Of a DNA stretch of 5,366 nucleotides, positions 5,350 through 5,366 are shown piece by piece. This DNA is from an uncultured Clostridia bacterium (lineage in GTDB: Bacteria; Bacillota; Clostridia; Oscillospirales; Acutalibacteraceae). The DNA lies in contig CALDPI010000117.1 in NCBI GenBank assembly GCA_937912045.1, positions 1-5,366 on the forward strand, in the 5' to 3' direction. The notes under the pieces were generated by a model that worked only from the letters and a program-made list of their open reading frames with translations, did not search any database and had not been told where the DNA came from. Position numbers and translations under genes: made by a program. Each line of letters starts with the position of its first letter. Position 1 is the stretch's first letter.

Positions 5350-5366
5350 CAAATATGGTGCTCTCT
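5303..5366. other. AT-rich junction sequence that replaces the 3' end of feoB
   Basis: From about 5303 the sequence changes from balanced feoB coding DNA to strongly AT-rich DNA containing TATACAATATATTAAATAAC. No frame reads as FeoB any longer: the feoB frame stops at 5349, and the +1 frame gives an unrelated peptide without a match to the expected C-terminus. This could be the end of an inserted element or a recombination point. Terminal repeats or a target-site duplication cannot be seen because the window ends. Confidence 0.5.

Noticed and set aside
5289..5366. Minus-strand open frame entering from the right edge and ending at 5289
   Set aside because: Only about 25 codons are visible, with no recognisable motif. 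It overlaps genuine feoB codons at its end, so chance is likelier than a real gene.

Overview
The window looks like chromosomal DNA from a low- to mid-G+C anaerobic Firmicute, most likely class Clostridia. The signs are textbook sigma-A promoters (TTGACA/TATAAT), strong AGGAGG ribosome binding sites, a Firmicutes-style FeoA/FeoB pair, and a cobalamin riboswitch. A genus cannot be assigned from sequence reading alone.

Layout: the left 3.1 kb is transcribed leftward (minus strand) and the right 2.1 kb rightward (plus strand), from a shared AT-rich divergent promoter region at about 3112-3334. Leftward from that region lies a 646-residue membrane-anchored nucleotide-sugar dehydratase/epimerase of the CapD/FlaA1/PglF family (1158-3098, TTG start). 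A 12-bp perfect hairpin follows (1126-1153), then a classical short-chain dehydrogenase/reductase (SDR, 218-1108). The tail of the SDR gene contains the -35 box of a consensus promoter (209-237). This promoter drives a leader holding a cobalamin (B12) riboswitch (about 190-33), whose controlled gene lies beyond the left edge.

Rightward from the divergent region are feoA (3335-3550) and feoB (3655-5349), a ferrous iron uptake system. A 13-bp-arm palindrome sits directly downstream of the feoA -10 box. Its core, GTTAGC-N4-GCTAAC, recurs between feoA and feoB (3590-3607), after a terminator-like hairpin. The half-sites GGTTAG/CTAACC resemble those of DtxR/IdeR-type iron repressors but are spaced more widely, so iron-responsive repression at two points is the natural inference.

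The feoB reading frame is good FeoB through about residue 550. It then runs into AT-rich sequence and stops without the expected C-terminal membrane segments, so the gene appears interrupted or truncated close to the right edge.

Nothing here forms an obviously new multi-gene system. The most distinctive signals are the duplicated operator in the feo operon, the abrupt end of feoB, and the promoter/riboswitch unit tucked into the end of the SDR gene.
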